From: Antennarius striatus
Lineage: Eukaryota > Chordata > Actinopteri > Lophiiformes > Antennariidae
Length of the DNA stretch: 64,000 bases
Assembly: GCF_040054535.1 (NCBI RefSeq)
Contig: NC_090795.1
Span: 6,795,501-6,859,500, forward strand
Direction of reading: 5' to 3'
Part shown: positions 34,890 to 59,349 of the stretch, piece by piece
How the letters are laid out: each line of letters starts with the position of its first letter
Position numbering within the stretch: the first letter of the stretch is position 1
Notes under the pieces: model-generated
What the model saw: the letters and a program-made list of their open reading frames with translations, nothing else
Database searches by the model: none
What the model was told of the DNA's origin: nothing
Program-made: the position numbers and the translations under genes

Positions 34890-37469
34890 TTACACCAAGT
34901 CTGTCTGGCCCGGAGGCAGAGAGTTCTGTTCTTGCCCCATTGTCATGAACTCTGCCCAGTTGCCCCAGAAACCTTGAGAGTAGACACCAGTGTTCACGAC
35001 GAGGCCCCAGTGGGACCTGCGAGCGGTTTTGTCTCGTAGGGCCGTGCACGCCTCCCGCTCCGTCACGTTGTAGCTGATATTGATCAGCTGCACCACCAGC
35101 AGGTGCAGCAGCCCCCCCGTCACAATGCTGCTGTACCACGCACATGTGAAACAAATGGCTGAGCTGGAAGAAACACAGAAGACAGATTAAAAGCAGAAAA
35201 CACACACAACATCCAACATATGTTTAATTGTGAAGTAATTAATACTGATGTAAAGCATCAGTGAGGTTCTAACATGATCCTGTTTTGTACTGGAGGTGTT
35301 AAACATGCTTCAGATGTGATTATAAAACCACTAATAAGTCAGTGCAAAGTGAAAACTCAAAATATATTTGGTAGACTGTTACTCTCATCTATATTTTTAT
35401 ATAAGACTAAAATATCTCACAGTTAAAAACAATGCTCTTCAGAAAATGATAGTCAAAGTTGCGTTCAGAAGGCTGAGGTTTGGATAATTGTTCTAGAAGT
35501 CTATTTAAAGCGTGTGACGCCTTCATCAGTGCCAAAGCGCATCATTAAAACTGTGTTCATCCACTCTCTCAATGCTGTGAGTCTCGTTCCAACAGCTTGA
35601 CAGGAAACACTCCAAAGTCACTCAAACTGATTCAATACTTAAATAAAAGGATGCTTTTGGCCAATGTGCGAGAACCACACACAAACGCACTGAGCCTTCA
35701 TTTTATGGTAATTTATTGTGAAAGTGCTGCACAACGCTTCAGTTAAAAGACAGCTTTGCTGATTGCTGCTTAAAGACCATCTGCCATTCCTCGCTTCCAC
35801 TGGCGCTGCTCTGTGGGTGTACGTGTATGCAGAACTGTTCATTCTTGGTATTAAGTGTTAATTAGTTTGTCTTTTTACAGTTCAGCAGATGTCTGTGCTT
35901 TGTAGACAGGCCTGGTAGGAAGATGTTCAGCACATGCCGATGCTGTGATAGCATCCTAAATACAGATAATACAAAAAATATATATATTTGTGATGGATTT
36001 ATAGTCACCAGAGGTGACAGTATGGGTTAACTATTTTTTTGTGTAGGATGGGACGATGGGTAACAGTAGACACCAGTTTTCACCATGACTTGTCTTTTCA
36101 CTACCTGTACTGGTAGTAGACTCCCGGGCAGTAGAGCAGGGCGGTGAACAGGTGTTGTTTGGGACACAACCTCTGCAGCACCAGGCTGATCCCGTACAGA
36201 GACGTCAACAGGAAGAGGAGGAGCAGAAGCAGGAAGCTGCGATGATTGGTCTGCCCCACGCAGCTGTTTATCCTACCGGGCCACAAACAGAGAGGGGGAC
36301 ACACAGAAACAAACACAGGAGGACAAAACGTTGTACTGAGACTGGAGGGGTACGCTTCACATGCAGACAGACACATGTGGAAGTGAATGGGACTCACAGC
36401 TGGGTCCATTTATTGAATGTGTTATTGAGGTAAAAAAAATAAAAAGACAAAACAGTGGAAGGCGCTTGAATGGAACCCACCAGACACAGTGGTGGTCGAG
36501 ACGCAGGACGCACACGCCACAGATCCGACAGTGCCCCGCCCTCGGTGGTCGCACCACCCTACACACCGAACACCAGTTCCTCTGGCTGCTTTCCTTCAGC
36601 TCCATCTGCTCCGACGCTCCCGCCCGATTGGCCACCGTCAAGGCCACATCCTGTCTCCCCCCGTTGAGGAAATGGTCAGAGTGTGCCGGGGGGGTGAAGT
36701 ACTTCACCGTGCTGTGGACTAACTCTGGGTTTGGCCGCACAATACCAGGTTCTCTCTTGGTGAAGACGAGAGCTACCAGAGTGAGTATGACCCCTGCGGT
36801 CACCACCGCTACCTGGATGTTGCTAACGTCCCCGCTGGGAACGAGCTCCGTGATGAACAGGTAGTACGTGTATCCCAAGGAGAAGAGGGCGAGGCTGAGG
36901 AAGAAGAGCGTCCGTCCCTTCTTGCGGTGAGTAACATAGTAGTACCACAGCACCAGGCCCGGCAGAGCCGTCAGGACCACAATGCCGAGCAGGAAGTGGA
37001 GAGCGGCGATGTGCAGAAGGACAGGAAGGAGGATAAGAGGAGGGATGATGGACAGGTCCACCTTTCTGGCTCCGCCCCAGAACCACGGCACACGAATTCG
37101 ATCTTTAAAGACTTCGGCCACCTTTGATAGAGAGTCAGGTTTCTGAGGGTCCCTCTTCAGAAACCTGTCAAGAGTTTGCAAAAAGCATTTGTTCCAAAAG
37201 TATACAAGGCTTCGATTCAACGCTCAACATTTATTTCCTCTTATTCATTTATTTTTCAGTTGGTAAATTCATTCAACACCTAATACTCAGAGGCCCAGAC
37301 ATACTGCGTTTAAACACCCTCACCTGTCACAGGCATCATCCAGGTCTTCGCAGTCGCAGAAGCAGGCAGCCACATGGCTGCGTTGTCCCTGTCTGTTCAC
37401 GTACTCACAGCAGCACAACGTCTCCTCCTCCTGCGGCGCCTTGGCGACTCGTTTCTTCATGACGGACAT
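34890..37469 (-). CDS. ZDHHC23: ZDHHC23, DHHC palmitoyltransferase
   Basis: A membrane protein S-acyltransferase that attaches palmitate to cysteines; the mammalian protein (NIDD) also binds neuronal nitric oxide synthase. Four coding exons on the minus strand: 37469-37324, 37164-36481, 36272-36105 and 35163-34890 (stop), joining to 423 residues (human 409). An in-frame stop lies shortly upstream of the chosen ATG. Exon 1 encodes the family's cysteine-rich start (LCCCEYV, then [10 protein letters not shown]). Exon 2 encodes three or more hydrophobic segments, then the zinc-binding cysteine-rich domain ending in the catalytic DHHC at residues 272-275, with Cys275 as acyl carrier. Exon 3 starts with INSCVG after the DHHC and continues into a leucine-rich membrane span. 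The last exon has another span and [12 protein letters not shown]. The protein ends in Thr-Asp-Leu-Val, like the human C-terminal PDZ ligand EDIV. The DHHC and zinc residues are intact, so it should be active. Confidence 0.96.
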
Positions 37470-39159
37470 ACGCACCGTCTATCAGATCATCAAAAGTGAC
37501 ATTCACCATTACCGTCATCAATTGTGCTATAGATACAATCCCCTGAAGAGATGTGAACAGAATTAGACGGAAGGTGGAAGTTTCTTTAAAATGTCCTTGG
37601 TGCACAGCAGCTTTAACAACTTTATGCATTTATTTTATTTTGATGGAATGTTTCCAAACTGATTTTCCGCTGCTAGCTGAGCTGGCTCATTTGACCTTAC
37701 TCAGTATGACTCTCACATCTGTCATACATCTGTCACCTTTAAATGCTTTACAGCCCCCATGCAGGCACTCCATTGCAGCCTGTTTGGGCTGTGCAGATGG
37801 ATCTGGATGGAGGAAAGGCTGGCAGCATTTAGAACAGCAAGTTTTCATGCCCCCCCCCCACACACACACACACATACACAACAGACTGAAGATTTCCCAT
37901 CAAACCATTGAATGGAATAAATCCTTCACCTCAAATAAACCTATCCCTAAAGGGGATTTGACGCTTCATGCTTTGATTTAGCAATGAAAGAACACATGAC
38001 GTGTGGCTTTATTATGAGACTGCCGGTGATCAAAGTAATGTGGTAAAGAGGACGTAGGGGTCAGGAGGGGTCACCCAGTATCAAACTGGAGAATACTTCC
38101 AGTCTGGAGGTAAAGTTTGACTAAAGAAAAGTCAGTTTAGGCACAATACACAGATTAACGTGTGTTTGATGTGACAACACTGACTGGAACATCTGCTGCT
38201 GCCTGATCAAAAACACTAATACTACTACCAGAATTCACAGCGGGACTGTGGTGCTCAGCAGCTTCATGTCCTGCTGTAACACTGAGGGATTGGATGTGGT
38301 TCACGGAGGTTTAGAGACGCAATGGGTGCAGGAACAAAAACTATAAAAATATAGAGACGTGGCTCTTTATGAGTGATTCCCATTAGAATAAAGGTTAGGA
38401 GTGAATTTCTCGGAGGTTTAATGGGAAAAACTGACAACAAACGACAAACATTCAAGTGTAGAGTCAGACTGAGGTGATTAGAACAGAAATTTGACATCTT
38501 TACTTACACTTATTCTTGCCAAATGATTTTTCATATGCTTGTGATGAATGTGAATCTACAGCCAAGAAACTCAGTTTAACATAACTAGAAACTGTGGGAA
38601 ATAGTATGTTGTAAAATGTTGTTGTTTTTATATATTTTTAATTTTTTAAATTTTATAATCTGATATTATCCCAAAAGGGAAATTAAGGATTTTCTGCCTT
38701 GTTGTTAATGTGAACAAGTTTTATTTATACTGTATGTCATTAAGCAATGTTAAAAAAAATATATATTAAGCATCAAAACAAGTTATTTTTCAAATGTGGA
38801 AAAAAGCTTTTTCCAATTGATGTGCATTTCTAAGTAGAGCAAGTTTTTTTAGTGACACTGCACAGATCTGGATCGATTAGGCTACAGCTTCTCAGATTGT
38901 ACCAGTCCATAGGGGGAAGGATTACTCACACTGATTATAAGGGTTTTCTGATGTGTTTATCATAATATATGTTTGCGTGATCAAATAGAGACGTTAGGAA
39001 AAGTTAATAAGGAACAAACTAGTAGCTGATATTTTCATTCAACACAAACACATCCACTTTGGAAAGCCAATCAAGGAGTATTTATAGAATAATTCAACAA
39101 AATCAATAAAAAGTAGTTCGTTTTCTACTCTTGTCTTTGTTTGACGCTTTTTAAATCGC

Positions 39160-39620
39160 TCTGTCTGGAGTTCATTCCAGTTTAACACCGCAGGTCTCAC
39201 ACAAACCGACCGGAGATCAGATTTCCTCTTCCAGCCGTAGCGTCAAACAAAGCTAACACGAAGCTCACACAACAAGTCACAGATCGGATTCGAGCCGGTT
39301 CGTTCGGTACCTGAGCAGGTAGGAGCTACATGCCGGCGCTTTGGATCAGTCTTCAAAGGAACGAGTCTCCCTGTCCGGCTGCTCTCCGGAAGTCCCTCCG
39401 CCGTTCACACCAGCGTTTCTCGGGGTTTCTTTAAGCAACTTAACGGGCGTCAGGAACCACAGCTGATCCTGGATCAGCCTGGATTCAAGTGTCCACATCG
39501 ATAGGGGTCTGGTTTCGTCTGGGGGGTTTGTGTTTAACTGGGGAGGAAACAACCAGCGGCTCCGCCACCAGAACCGAGCCCTCTGACGTCACACGAGGTC
39601 GACTGGCCCCGCCCAGCGCG
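39160..39620 (-). promoter_or_regulatory. Putative promoter and non-coding first exon of ZDHHC23
   Basis: This is a locally GC-rich, CpG-containing patch about 1.7 kb upstream of the ZDHHC23 start codon, in otherwise AT-rich DNA. It holds an ETS-type CCGGAAGT at 39,386-39,393 and a small palindrome, GCTGATCC-T-GGATCAGC, at 39,462-39,478. A plausible minus-strand splice donor (CTCAG/gtacc) follows position 39,311, so the patch may contain a 5' UTR exon spliced to 37,469. Between 37,470 and 39,159 I see nothing else definite. Confidence 0.45.
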
Positions 39621-39668
39621 CAGTTACCAGTTCTAATCTCTCAGTGTCACTGTCCACTGTCGTGTTAT

Positions 39669-40030
39669 AATCTGTTTAATATATTATAATCCCTATGAAG
39701 AATATAACATTTTAATCTGTGCATAACATAATTTAGGTGTAGACTATGATGTTATAATCTGTTTAATTATCTCTCTGTAGAATATAAAATATCTATGCAG
39801 AATACATGTCTGTGTAGACTGCGATATAATCTAATACATTATAATTTCAGTAATTATCTTTACTACACTATCATTTGTGTAGAATAACATGTTTTTAATA
39901 ATCTGTAGATTATAAAATAATCTGTGTTAAATACATAATCCAAGTAGAATATAACAATTCTGTTTTAATACATTATAATCTTTATGTAGAATATGACATT
40001 GTAATCTCTGTGCCGAATACACTTCTTGTG
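39669..40030. repeat. Degenerate minisatellite
   Basis: About eight to ten diverged units share words such as TATAATCT, TGTAGAATATAACAT and TTTAATA. The array lies between the ZDHHC23 promoter patch and the 3' end of GRAMD1C. The period varies, roughly 25-45 nt, so the array is old or has a compound unit. Confidence 0.7.
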
Positions 40031-40144
40031 TCGAGTATAGTATTATCAAGAAGAGAAAAGAAGAACCAACTGGACTTGCTTTAGGTTGGCTGAACATGTT
40101 TCACAGCCAAGTCAGAATGAACAGTCAGTTTTGTGCTCACATGG

Positions 40145-40150
40145 TTTATT
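40145..40150 (-). other. Candidate GRAMD1C polyadenylation signal
   Basis: A minus-strand AATAAA lies about 1.04 kb past the GRAMD1C stop codon. The AT-rich interval up to 41,188 is best read as the GRAMD1C 3' UTR; no other gene is visible there. Confidence 0.5.
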
Positions 40151-41188
40151 GCAATAGGGCTAAAAGTACAAAACAGCAACCAGTGTTTCCACAAATCGAT
40201 GACACAAGTGCAAATGTTTTTTGAACTGAACAGAAGTAGTGATTAAGACAAGGGTGATGGAACAACATAAACATCAAACGGGGCTCAACGTAAATGAAGT
40301 GATGTGTCACAAACTACCGGAAATGTGGAACTCAAAGAACTTGCATTTTGCATTGACAGTACTGAGATAATCTTCGCTGAAATAACATCGGATTAAAATA
40401 TGTTAAAAATTCTACTACATAATTTGTTAAATCTTTGTTCGAAAATGAAGGGGAAAAAAAACAACCTAAAAGCAATTGCACATAAACAGATGAGGACAAG
40501 TCAGGCATCATTGCCTCTACTGTCGAGGGCACCCCTCCATTCTCTCCAGCATGGAGTAAAAACATGATAAATAAAACACGCACTATAACTGGCTCATATA
40601 TAGTAATATGAAAACCTGATTTTTCCATTTGTAATTCATGTTGCATTTCATGTTTATATATTCATACAGTGATGTACAAAAAAATTATTTATTTGAAGAA
40701 TTTTTTAAAAGATCTATAAAACACTCGTGGAAAAAATTGTGTGCAAATAATAAAATGGAGATATTTCGGTTTTAAAATAATATCGATTCACTTCCCCTGA
40801 ATAAAGAAAAAGATAAAAGCATACACAGTAAATCACCTGGTGTGGCTTCTGGCTCATCAGAACAAAACTATGCACATTAGAGATCCTTTCTGAAGTCCAA
40901 TGCCACCATTTAAGCGAGTCAAACAGAAGCCAGCTAATAAGTTGACAGCAGCACCCTATAGAAATTCAGTCCGCTGCTCCCTGTGCATCCCACTCTGATT
41001 CAGCTTCATCTTTACAGCTTTGGAAGCAATCCTGCATCCGACAAAATCCTGCTCTGCCGCAAGTTTTAGGACAAGTAAAGCCAGTTAACAAGACACGTCT
41101 GCTTGGCAGCATCTACAAACAGTTCGGTTCTCCTCAGAGGGCGTTCACCGCTGGGAGGAACAGGCGACTGTTTTCCAAGCATGGAGCG

Positions 41189-50293
<9,105 letters not shown>

Positions 50294-50872
50294 CTGATCT
50301 GCCGCCGGGCTGGAATTAAAAAAAAAAAAAGACGCGCTTCAGTGAGACGCCTCAAGGCTCCCTGCCTTACGCACATTTAAACCTCATTATTTGCATCATC
50401 ATAGCAAAAGGAAAATTGTTGGTCTTTTGGGTGTTAGAACTTTGAGAGCATGATTTGAACCTCAGTGGTAAATGTGATGGAACAGCAGCGTCACATGGGA
50501 GGTCATTATCACCTCAGCCGAACTGGTTTGACTGGGTGAGAGACGCTGGAGGAAGTGGAATCAAACAAATGAACCGAAACAGTATGAGTTTAACACTCTC
50601 TTTCGTTGAATGGAAAGATCCGCACATTTGTGTCCAACAGTTAAAAAAATATTATACATATGCGAAGCGCGTAAAAGCGCAGCGTCGCAGCCTCATGGCA
50701 CCACTTGCAAAGATCTTCTGCGATCGTGTCTGGCTGACTGCGACCATCCATCGAGGCGGTTAGCCAACAAAAACAAGATAATGAAAGATTTGAGAAGCTG
50801 TTAAACGTGTACTTTCATACAACTCCAACGTGCGCACATCCACGCTGAGGCTTTGCGTTTACGGTCACTTAC

Positions 50873-51015
50873 CTGACGCGGAGTGGACCCAGTGTCTCGG
50901 TTTTTAGTAACCTCTGATCGCGTTAAAAACAAGCCAGGAAAAAAGAAAACAAAAAACACCTGAGAGTTCCGAGGGCGGGAAAGTCAATAGTGTTGCAGGT
51001 GTATCTCATCCCGCC
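50873..51015 (-). promoter_or_regulatory. Probable main promoter and 5' UTR exon of GRAMD1C
   Basis: A minus-strand splice donor (CGTCAG/gtaagtg) follows 50,873 and fits the 5' UTR acceptor just upstream of the GRAMD1C start codon (about 50,310). Around it lie CpG-rich DNA and E2F-like motifs: TTTCCCGCC on the minus strand near 50,974-50,982, and CCCGCCAAG near 51,010. Position and motifs fit the start of the full-length transcript. Confidence 0.55.
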
Positions 51016-51376
51016 AAGAGGAGCATACCTTGAGGGAGTCGTCACCTCATTGGCGACGGTCATTGGTCATCCTACCTGGTGAAAGCTCGAAAATGGACTC
51101 ACTTCATTTCCTCACCCATCCTCCAGCTGTGGATAACTATAGTGAAACAGTGCTGTGTGTTTTTCAATAACTTACCCCACACAGATTGACTGCAACGCTT
51201 AAAATAGCTCCCCCAAACACACACACTCAAATAATTGAAAGCAGTTTGAAATGATTTCAAAATATCCTCAAGGGAGGGTGCCGGTGTGTTTGACATGCAG
51301 TGAGACCAGTTCTGCAGCTTTGACGACAGCATGAGAAGTCAAACAGACACACAACACGTCATTTGTTTCCCCCATG

Positions 51377-51382
51377 TTTAAT
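51377..51382 (-). other. Candidate ATP6V1A polyadenylation signal
   Basis: A minus-strand ATTAAA, a common variant signal, lies about 580 bp past the ATP6V1A stop codon. The interval 51,383-51,956 is read as 3' UTR. Confidence 0.4.
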
Positions 51383-51956
51383 TCTTTGGGAACAACATGA
51401 TGAAAGTCGTGGACGGAAGAGTCCAATGCCTACACATTCACACAGCAAACTACACAACACTGCACAGCGTGAAACACAACCATAAAAACAAAAAAGAACA
51501 GCGAAGCCTTAACATCAACACCGCTGTCAATAAATAGACGGATCTTATTAAATTTATGTTCAATACTCTTCTGTACAGGTGGTTTATGAATTACAATACA
51601 TCAAGAAAACAACCGTCTCCAGGAAGGGCATCACGACCGAACGCACACACAAATTATGTAAACAGAGAAAGGAAGAGATGAGGGGAAAGGTCCTTCTTTC
51701 ATACAGACATGAAATCTCCACTCAGTGATCATGCAGAGGATCCAGAGAATGCCGACACAAGGCAACAGATAACAATGAATACAGTACATCTTTCTCTTTT
51801 GCCTCCACCTGAAAATGCACACGCACACACTCACAGGAAGAAAAAAAAAGGAGCACAGGGGAGCACATAAGTTTTTGGGGATACAGGGAGGTGGAATGTG
51901 ATTCAGCAGTGGAGGGCTCAGAGATGAAAACCCGAAAGGTAGGGAGAGGTGGGAGC

Positions 51957-56404
<4,448 letters not shown>

Positions 56405-58492
56405 CTTTACAGATATCTAGTAGGGCAACTGCAGGGAGAGAAGACAGGACCAGAATAACGTGAGGGGGACGTCAGGCAACAGAGAGCTGAAGGGAGAGAG
56501 AAAATTAATCAGAGGATTTTTGCAGATGAGGGATGATCTCCTTCATAACAGTCACTTTCAGCAACTTCAGTGGTATTTACATTTTAATTATCGAGCACTT
56601 ATAAACAACCATGAAGCGACTGTGTGTGACAGTACTTTCATTAGTTACAATTGACTGCATTACAGGCCAGCATGTAGAACAAATATTACTTAAGATAAAA
56701 TAAAAAATCAATAACAATGGAGAGAACTCAAGCATTATATGATGCAAAATGAGGCATCAGGCCGGCTTCAGACATAAAGGCGTGACAGGTATGCTTTGGC
56801 TAATTCTTATAGAAAACCAAGTTTTCTATAAGAAAGCAAAGCTCACCTGCAACTGTCACCTTCAGCTTTAGATTCAACACTAAATAACTTCAGTACAGAT
56901 TTAAAACAAGTCAAATATAATATCAGCATCACAGAAAAAGATGTGAAATAAAATAATTAAATTTAATTGTTGGCAACAGAACGGAACGGACACTACGTTA
57001 ACACCATTTGATCACATGACCGACTCAAACACGGCTTCCACCAGTCGTGACATAAACCCCTCCCCACGCAGAGCTCACTGCAGATGCTCTCCTCACAATA
57101 AAAACGGCTTCATCGGCCACACACAATTTACATTATTAATGATTCAACGTGCTCACGCTTCTTAAATGTGTTTCACCATTTCTCAGGTTTCATCTGACAG
57201 CATCATCAGATGCGGTGTTCCACACGTATGCCCTTTTCTTGTCCTTCCCAGAGATGCCCTGATCTTCCTGTTTACGCTAGGCTGATTAGCCCATCTGTGC
57301 AGGCGCACAGCAGCGACTCCTACAGGTCAATATAGGAATTACAGGAAGGTGTCACCACTCTTCCAGCTTTCTGCTTTCATTTTGCACTGATGTGTTATTA
57401 TCTCAATTTACATGGATAACTGAAATACTTAAGTACTTATGTTCAACCTTGAATAATTATTATTTATGACTGTCACACAAAAAATATCACAATCACAATG
57501 ACTACCAGATTGTTAAATTGCTGTATTCATTCCAATTCGACAGGAGAACTGACACTCGACTTTTGATCATATGATTTTTAGGCACATGACTGGCGGCTGT
57601 AGGAACCCTTTAAGGAAGTGGAAAACTAGTATGGTGAAAAACTGGGAAGTCCAAATCACGTGTGGAAACAAAAACTAATTTTTCTGACCACAATCCGCAA
57701 CATAAAATGGGAATGGGGTTTTCCAAACAGAATACCATCTTTCATTATTACACTCGTTCGGTGTTATGTTGGCAAATTCGAGATAGATGGTAAAGAAAGC
57801 TGGGGGTCTCCCATCTGTTTTCATTCAATGTATAAATGCAATGCTAGAGAAATATGGCATTTAAAGCGGACAGAGACGATTAAAATCGTCCTGTGTTCGT
57901 CTGTGCTTTCTGTAAATGAAGAATGAACGCGGGGTATTTTTTCGTATTTGATTATTTAGATATTCGCGCAAAAATAGGCTCACAAATGTTACACGAAAGT
58001 GTGATCCCTCGGAACCCCCTGACACTGTGACGTTAATTACAAAAACCCGGAATTGACAGATTGCTGATTTAACGTGGAAACACATACAAACAGTCGCTGT
58101 CATGTGCACCATATGGTACATAATGGGCACTGGGACACTGCTAGGAAATTTAATATTCAGTTTGATATCTTTCCTTAAAAAACTGTACCTGAGCTAGCTT
58201 AACACACACAGAGAGATAAGAATAATCCAAGCAGAAAACCATCAGAAGAAATATCTGCTCCGTCCGATGTTATGAGAACTAAAAACAACGTTAGCTAGCT
58301 GTCCATTAATCGGTATTATAAAGCGATAGCTATACTAATAGCTCGGCCTGGTTGAAATTCGCTGGCTCCACCGTTTTGGTGCAACGGAATAGCTGAAGTG
58401 TAACGTTAACAACATTTTTAAAAAGCCATTTTTAGTGTGAAATGTTGAAACTCTGGAGCGCAGTAAAAATGAAGCTTTTTTAAAATAGTTAC
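56405..58492. other. ATP6V1A 5' UTR intron
   Basis: This gap lies between the first coding exon and the non-coding first exon of ATP6V1A. I see no gene. It contains a perfect 14-bp inverted repeat at 56,804-56,834 around a 3-nt loop. The frame 57,660-57,926 has no recognisable homology. Confidence 0.5.
56804..56834. repeat. Perfect 14-bp inverted repeat
   Basis: TTCTTATAGAAAAC and GTTTTCTATAAGAA are exact reverse complements separated by CAA. Pairing extends imperfectly outward through GCTTTG and CAAAGC words. The loop is too short for a typical microRNA precursor. Confidence 0.85.
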
Positions 58493-58660
58493 CGTCTGGT
58501 TGTGAGGCTGCGGGTCACTGTCTTGAATCTGGAGAGAAACGATGGTTGCTGCGATGCGTGACAGCAGGCTGAGGTCAGCTGACTTCATTCACTCGCTTTC
58601 GGTGTTACCGATGGGCTAAAGCTACCGCCGCCATTTTGGATCCGCCCCGTGACGACTGCA
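58493..58660 (-). promoter_or_regulatory. ATP6V1A promoter and non-coding first exon
   Basis: A minus-strand donor (CCAGACG/gtaact) follows 58,493, so a 5' UTR exon probably spans about 58,493-58,600. The patch carries GCCGCCATTTTGG at 58,627-58,639, a YY1-type element, followed by GC-box-like CCGCCCCGTGACG. It also carries a palindromic E-box, GTCAGCTGAC, at 58,574-58,583. About 0.7 kb of DNA separates it from NAA50, which is transcribed the other way. Confidence 0.6.
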
Positions 58661-59141
58661 AAGATCTACAAATACTGTGGATTGGAGATCGATCGCCGTA
58701 TCCCTAAATTTGTAAATCGTTTGAATAATAATTAATTGCACCACAAGAACGCTGTGAAAATTTTTGTAGACTATTCTACACACAGCCTTACACTGTACCA
58801 TTTTTCATTCACAGCATATATCCAAAAGAGCAGTTATGTCTAATTTAATAAATTAATTGCAGCAACGCTTGAACCAAGATGAAGGCGACTTCGCCGACAA
58901 ATTCCTGTCAATAATATTTTATTATATTCTCTATCATAGTCTAAAATATGAATATGATAAAAATTTGAAATTTAACACGTCCACGTGTTGTATTAAATAT
59001 GTCCTTCTAAATTGTATAGCTGTTAAAGAACAGCTTCTCTGTTTTGAATTACATTGTGACTCTCCCTTAACAGAGAGCGTCAGTTGAGTTTGTCCTGAGA
59101 GACCAAACTCAGGGACCATAACAACAACGCAGTTGTGTCAG

Positions 59142-59151
59142 TGCGCATGCG
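59142..59151. promoter_or_regulatory. NRF1-type site of the NAA50 promoter
   Basis: TGCGCATGCG is a close match to the palindromic NRF1 site and sits about 200 bp upstream of the NAA50 start codon. NRF1 sites are frequent in promoters of housekeeping genes. Confidence 0.5.
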
Positions 59152-59349
59152 GGGGTCAGGGTTGACACTCTCCACACAGTCGTGGAAGGAGTGCGGCGGC
59201 TAAGCTAACTGTAACCACTGAAACTAGCTACATGTGGAGGGTAAAACGGGACGCATCCCCGACCCTAACTTTCTCAAAATTCCTCTATTTTACCCCAAAT
59301 AACTGTTAAGTTTGGCCTAATCGAAAATTAAGGATATTATCTGTTTACA

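Noticed and set aside
36361-36864. Plus-strand frame of 167 codons
   Set aside because: It is the shadow of ZDHHC23 exon 2 on the opposite strand.
56793-56843. Hairpin considered as a microRNA precursor
   Set aside because: The loop is only 3 nt and the arms are short, unlike known precursors.
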